Under the pieces are notes generated by a model. It made no database searches. It was not told the origin of the DNA and saw only the letters and a program-made list of their open reading frames with translations. A DNA stretch of 7,101 bases from positions 1 through 7,101 of the forward strand of contig VMFH01000070.1 in assembly GCA_007375925.1 (NCBI GenBank), written 5' to 3'. Source of the stretch: Parcubacteria group bacterium Gr01-1014_72. GTDB taxonomy: Bacteria > Patescibacteriota > Minisyncoccia > Phycocordibacterales > VMFH01. Below are positions 5,011 to 7,101 of the stretch, piece after piece; position 1 is the stretch's first letter; each line of letters starts with the position of its first letter. Both the position numbers and the translations under genes were made by a program.

Positions 5011-6540
5011 TCATTGGTCCTCAAGAATACGAATGTCCTCCCCCTCATCCGCGATTTCCTCTTTCGCCGCCTCACTTCGCTTAAGGAGGACGTATACGGC
5101 AGCGCCAAGGAGAGTAATGGCAAGTGCCGCACCGACATAAAGAGGCGTCGCCCCGCTGCCACGAGACGCCTCCCCGAGAGCGCCCGTCCCAATGGTAACC
5201 TCCGCAGGAAGAGAAACCTCACTCCCCTTCTCAACTGCTCGCGTCGCGGCGGCAGTCTGGGGAAGATTGGAAACTCGCGGCAAAACAGCGGAGGGAGGCG
5301 CTCCAGATGGATGGGCGACTGCCGGGGACGGCGGAGACGTCTGCTCCGGCGAATCGGTATCGGGATTGGGGTTGGGGTTGGCAGAGGGCATTGTGACGAA
5401 AACACCCGCCCGCTTGAAGCGCGCGGCTTCCATCCCATTCGGATACAGGAGCCGCGCGGTTTCTTCCGTCGGCGAAAGAGCGGTGTGCACCGCGGCAAAC
5501 GTAATTGAACTCTTTGGAAGAAGCAGGGTGTTTTTCGGAATTGTAAAAAAAGATGCTCCGTCGGAGAGCCGCCAGAATGAGAGGTCAAGTTCGTGCGAAG
5601 AGCGGTTCTCAATCACAACTCCTCCGCGCGGCGCGCTCGTGACGCCGGAAAGTGCGATGTCGGGCGCGAGCGCGTTCACCACAAGACGACTGGGCGCGAC
5701 GTATTCGGCGGAGGAGGCCTCCAGGATGACAATGTAACGTCCCGGGTAAAGAAAGGCGTGGAAGACCTGCTTCCCTTCCGCGCGCGACCCGTCGCCAAAG
5801 ACCCACAAAAATCGCGCGCCTTGAATTGGTTTCTTCTCAAGACCAAACGCCTCGCCGGTGAATAATGCGTCCGCACCGACAGTAGCCGAGGCTGGACCGT
5901 ACGCACGCGCAGTAATTCCCTGCGCTCCCAGGGGCACACCGCCTCCGGAAGGAGGGCTGTTCTGTGGCGGAGTCTCTCCTGCAGGCGCCGCGGGAGTTGT
6001 GGAAGCGTCTCCCGCATCCGTATTTCCACCTCCCGCTTCGGGAGGTGGGGATTCTGTATTGACACTTCCCGGGCTTGCCTGCTTCGCCTGAAATGTTTCT
6101 CCCGCGCGATGAAGCGAGAGTCCGTCGCCGGCAGCGCCTGACAAAGAGCTGTACGAAACGGAGTCAACAAGCTCGTCTCCATTTTTGAGCGCGAGCGCCT
6201 CACCCTCATTTGAGAGCGAGAAAGTGCTGTCAAACAAAGTGCCCGCAAATGCCGGCCAGTCAAGCAAAAACTTCTCCGAGTTATCAGCGATGACCGCAAC
6301 GCCGTGGACGGGCAGAACCGGCTCCCCCTTTGTGATCGTCAACCCGTGATTCGTGTTGCCCTCAAAAAATTTCCACCCGCCGACGTCAATGGCGGAGCCG
6401 GAACGATTTTCAATCTCAATCCACTCCCGTCCCGTATCGGCCCCGGAAAGGTCATACATCACTTCGCTCACGAGAACACTCTCCGCGGCCACAAACGCGG
6501 GAGACAAGAGGAGGAGGAAAAGTAGGGCGATGGTCCGCAT
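5011..6540 (-). CDS. Secreted, membrane-anchored lamin-tail/PKD domain protein
   Basis: A 509-residue surface protein of unknown function. Residues 1-19 form a signal peptide (MRTIALLFLLLLSPAFVAA, cleavage likely after AA). A lamin-tail domain covers about 20-160, with the hallmark VSEVMYDLSGADTGREWIEI and an ASPGSVN end. A Pro/Gly/Ser linker follows (about 163-205). A PKD-like Ig fold covers about 211-290 (FLWVFGDGSRAEGKQVFHAF, PGRYIVILEA). A second, degenerate lamin-tail-like domain lies at about 293-385 (GGVVIENRSSHELDLSFWRL). Next comes a long Pro/Ser/Thr-rich stalk with NPNPNPD, then one membrane helix at about 466-486 and a short acidic cytoplasmic tail. The topology is therefore outside with a C-terminal anchor. 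The ATG at 6540 follows AAGG by seven bases; a GTG at 6546 in frame is the alternative. It starts 9 bases after the upstream stop. It may help display or anchor surface glycans, which is only a context guess. Confidence 0.87.
   Translation of the reverse strand: MRTIALLFLLLLSPAFVAAESVLVSEVMYDLSGADTGREWIEIENRSGSAIDVGGWKFFEGNTNHGLTITKGEPVLPVHGVAVIADNSEKFLLDWPAFAGTLFDSTFSLSNEGEALALKNGDELVDSVSYSSLSGAAGDGLSLHRAGETFQAKQASPGSVNTESPPPEAGGGNTDAGDASTTPAAPAGETPPQNSPPSGGGVPLGAQGITARAYGPASATVGADALFTGEAFGLEKKPIQGARFLWVFGDGSRAEGKQVFHAFLYPGRYIVILEASSAEYVAPSRLVVNALAPDIALSGVTSAPRGGVVIENRSSHELDLSFWRLSDGASFFTIPKNTLLLPKSSITFAAVHTALSPTEETARLLYPNGMEAARFKRAGVFVTMPSANPNPNPDTDSPEQTSPPSPAVAHPSGAPPSAVLPRVSNLPQTAAATRAVEKGSEVSLPAEVTIGTGALGEASRGSGATPLYVGAALAITLLGAAVYVLLKRSEAAKEEIADEGEDIRILEDQ
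5364..5382 (-). repeat. Short hexamer repeat in the lamin-tail protein stalk
   Basis: GATTGGGGTTGGGGTTGGC on the plus strand is about three copies of a GTTGGG-like hexamer. It encodes the NPNPNPD run of the Pro-rich stalk that separates the second lamin-tail-like domain from the membrane helix. It is an ordinary slippage-type coding repeat. Confidence 0.7.
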
Positions 6541-6549
6541 ACACACGCC

Positions 6550-7101
6550 TTACGCCCGTCTTCTATCTTCCGGAACCGAGAGCACACTCCGGAGTACCGC
6601 CTCGGGCACCTCGGGGGGAGCAGGCGGAGGGTACGCACCGCTCCCCGCCCCCTTATCTGGCTTGTTTGGCAGAGCGCTTTTCTGTTTTAGGGACTCTGCC
6701 GCGGTCGCATCTCTTTTCTCGCCGGACGGTGCGCTCTCTTTTTCTTTTCGCGCGGCAGTTGCGGCAGTTGCGGCAGTTCCTGGAACGCCTCCTCCACTCG
6801 CCGCGAGGAGTGCGGCGAGAGCGCTCCGGAGCTCCTCGGTATGCTTCGGACGATCCGCCTCTTTCTTATCAGGAACCTTCGCCGGGCGCGGCGTTTCGCT
6901 CGGCGCTTGCGCCGAGAGCGGCATGGAATGAGGCTCTTTGGAAGGACCAGCTGTACGAATCTCACGGCGGGGCGCCGCATGTTCCTCCTTCCCCAAATCA
7001 CCCCTTTCGCTTCTTACTGAAGCTGAGGGAACTCCCTGTGCGGGAGGCGCATACGCCGCCCGGGGAGTGTGGCTCGTGTACCGAGGAGGGTTGCCTTGGC
7101 G
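6550..7101 (-). CDS. C-terminal Pro/Ala-rich part of an unidentified protein (cut by window edge)
   Basis: The frame is open from the right edge (7101) to a TAA at 6552-6550, 183 residues without a stop. The sequence is of low complexity and rich in Pro, Ala, Lys, Glu and Arg: TSHTPRAAYAPPAQGVPSA near the edge, a helix-like EELRSALAALLAASGGG, then GTAATAATAARKEKESAPSG, and the end PEVPEAVLRSVLSVPEDRRR. No signal peptide, membrane helix or known domain is visible, so this is probably the disordered tail of a larger protein whose main domain lies outside the window. A TTG at 6996 is a possible internal start, but there is no reason to prefer it because the frame continues upstream. It lies just before the lamin-tail gene in the same direction. 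I do not recognise the family. Confidence 0.6.
   Translation of the reverse strand, partial: RQGNPPRYTSHTPRAAYAPPAQGVPSASVRSERGDLGKEEHAAPRREIRTAGPSKEPHSMPLSAQAPSETPRPAKVPDKKEADRPKHTEELRSALAALLAASGGGVPGTAATAATAARKEKESAPSGEKRDATAAESLKQKSALPNKPDKGAGSGAYPPPAPPEVPEAVLRSVLSVPEDRRRA
6752..6778 (-). repeat. Nine-base tandem repeat, three perfect copies
   Basis: GCGGCAGTT occurs three times in succession (6752-6760, 6761-6769, 6770-6778). It is read in frame as Thr-Ala-Ala three times within the Pro/Ala-rich tail. The unit is a multiple of three, so changes in copy number keep the frame, as is common in disordered protein regions. Confidence 0.9.

Noticed and set aside
4457..5140. Long plus-strand open frame of 227 codons
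   Set aside because: It runs antisense across a glycosyltransferase, the hairpin cluster and the lamin-tail 3' end. The composition is Arg/Lys-rich as expected of a shadow frame in GC-rich DNA.
6687..7001. Arg-rich minus-strand frame overlapping the Pro/Ala-rich tail
   Set aside because: The frame ending at 6550 is open to the window edge, stops just before the lamin-tail gene and has normal operon spacing. The Arg-rich reading looks like its shadow.
1..7101. Novel defence, mobile or RNA-based system
   Set aside because: No nuclease, helicase, transposase, recombinase, reverse transcriptase, tRNA or structured RNA gene is recognisable. All genes with a known family fit surface glycan synthesis or display.

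Overview
The window looks like a glycan-assembly (cell-surface polysaccharide or glycoconjugate) operon from a GC-rich member of the Candidatus Patescibacteria/CPR, most likely Parcubacteria. That placement is inference. It rests on recalled protein styles: the GT4 sequences, the short UDP-glucose/GDP-mannose dehydrogenase-like protein, the secreted lamin-tail protein, and the heptamer-repeat inserts inside genes. No database search was possible. The adapter remnant shows that the sequence is an Illumina-based assembly, probably metagenomic.

All credible genes lie on the minus strand and are read from the right edge to the left. In transcription order they are: the Pro/Ala-rich C-terminal part of an unidentified protein (6550-7101, cut by the window edge); a secreted, membrane-anchored lamin-tail/PKD protein (5011-6540); a GT4 glycosyltransferase (3907-4861, possibly starting at 5014, frame-broken); a second GT4 enzyme (2887-3891, intact); a third (1864-2890, frame-broken); a nucleotide-sugar dehydrogenase (1128-1833, broken at an adapter sequence); a fourth GT4 enzyme (76-1131, intact); and the first 26 codons of a fifth (1-79). 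Three neighbouring pairs overlap by ATGA, and most other gaps are under 35 bases, so this is a tight, probably translationally coupled operon. The only real non-coding gap is about 150 bases (4862-5010), filled by a cluster of hairpins. No promoter or intrinsic terminator is visible.

The genes fit one pathway. The dehydrogenase would supply a uronic-acid nucleotide sugar, and four or five GT-B glycosyltransferases would add sugars one after another at the cytoplasmic face of the membrane. The lamin-tail protein would sit outside the membrane at the cell surface. Donors, acceptors and product cannot be read from the sequence.

The most important observation concerns quality. Three of the seven genes with recognisable family lack an internal block of conserved residues and change frame at the same point. 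One of these junctions carries a 22-base match to the Illumina TruSeq adapter, which is certainly artificial. The other two (near 2413-2422 and 4140-4155) are probably collapsed assembly gaps as well, so these genes should not be read as pseudogenes without checking the reads. The most interesting biology is the set of heptamer-periodic micro-repeats carried inside glycosyltransferase genes, and the multi-hairpin element at the start of one of them. I saw no convincing sign of an undescribed defence, mobile or RNA system.
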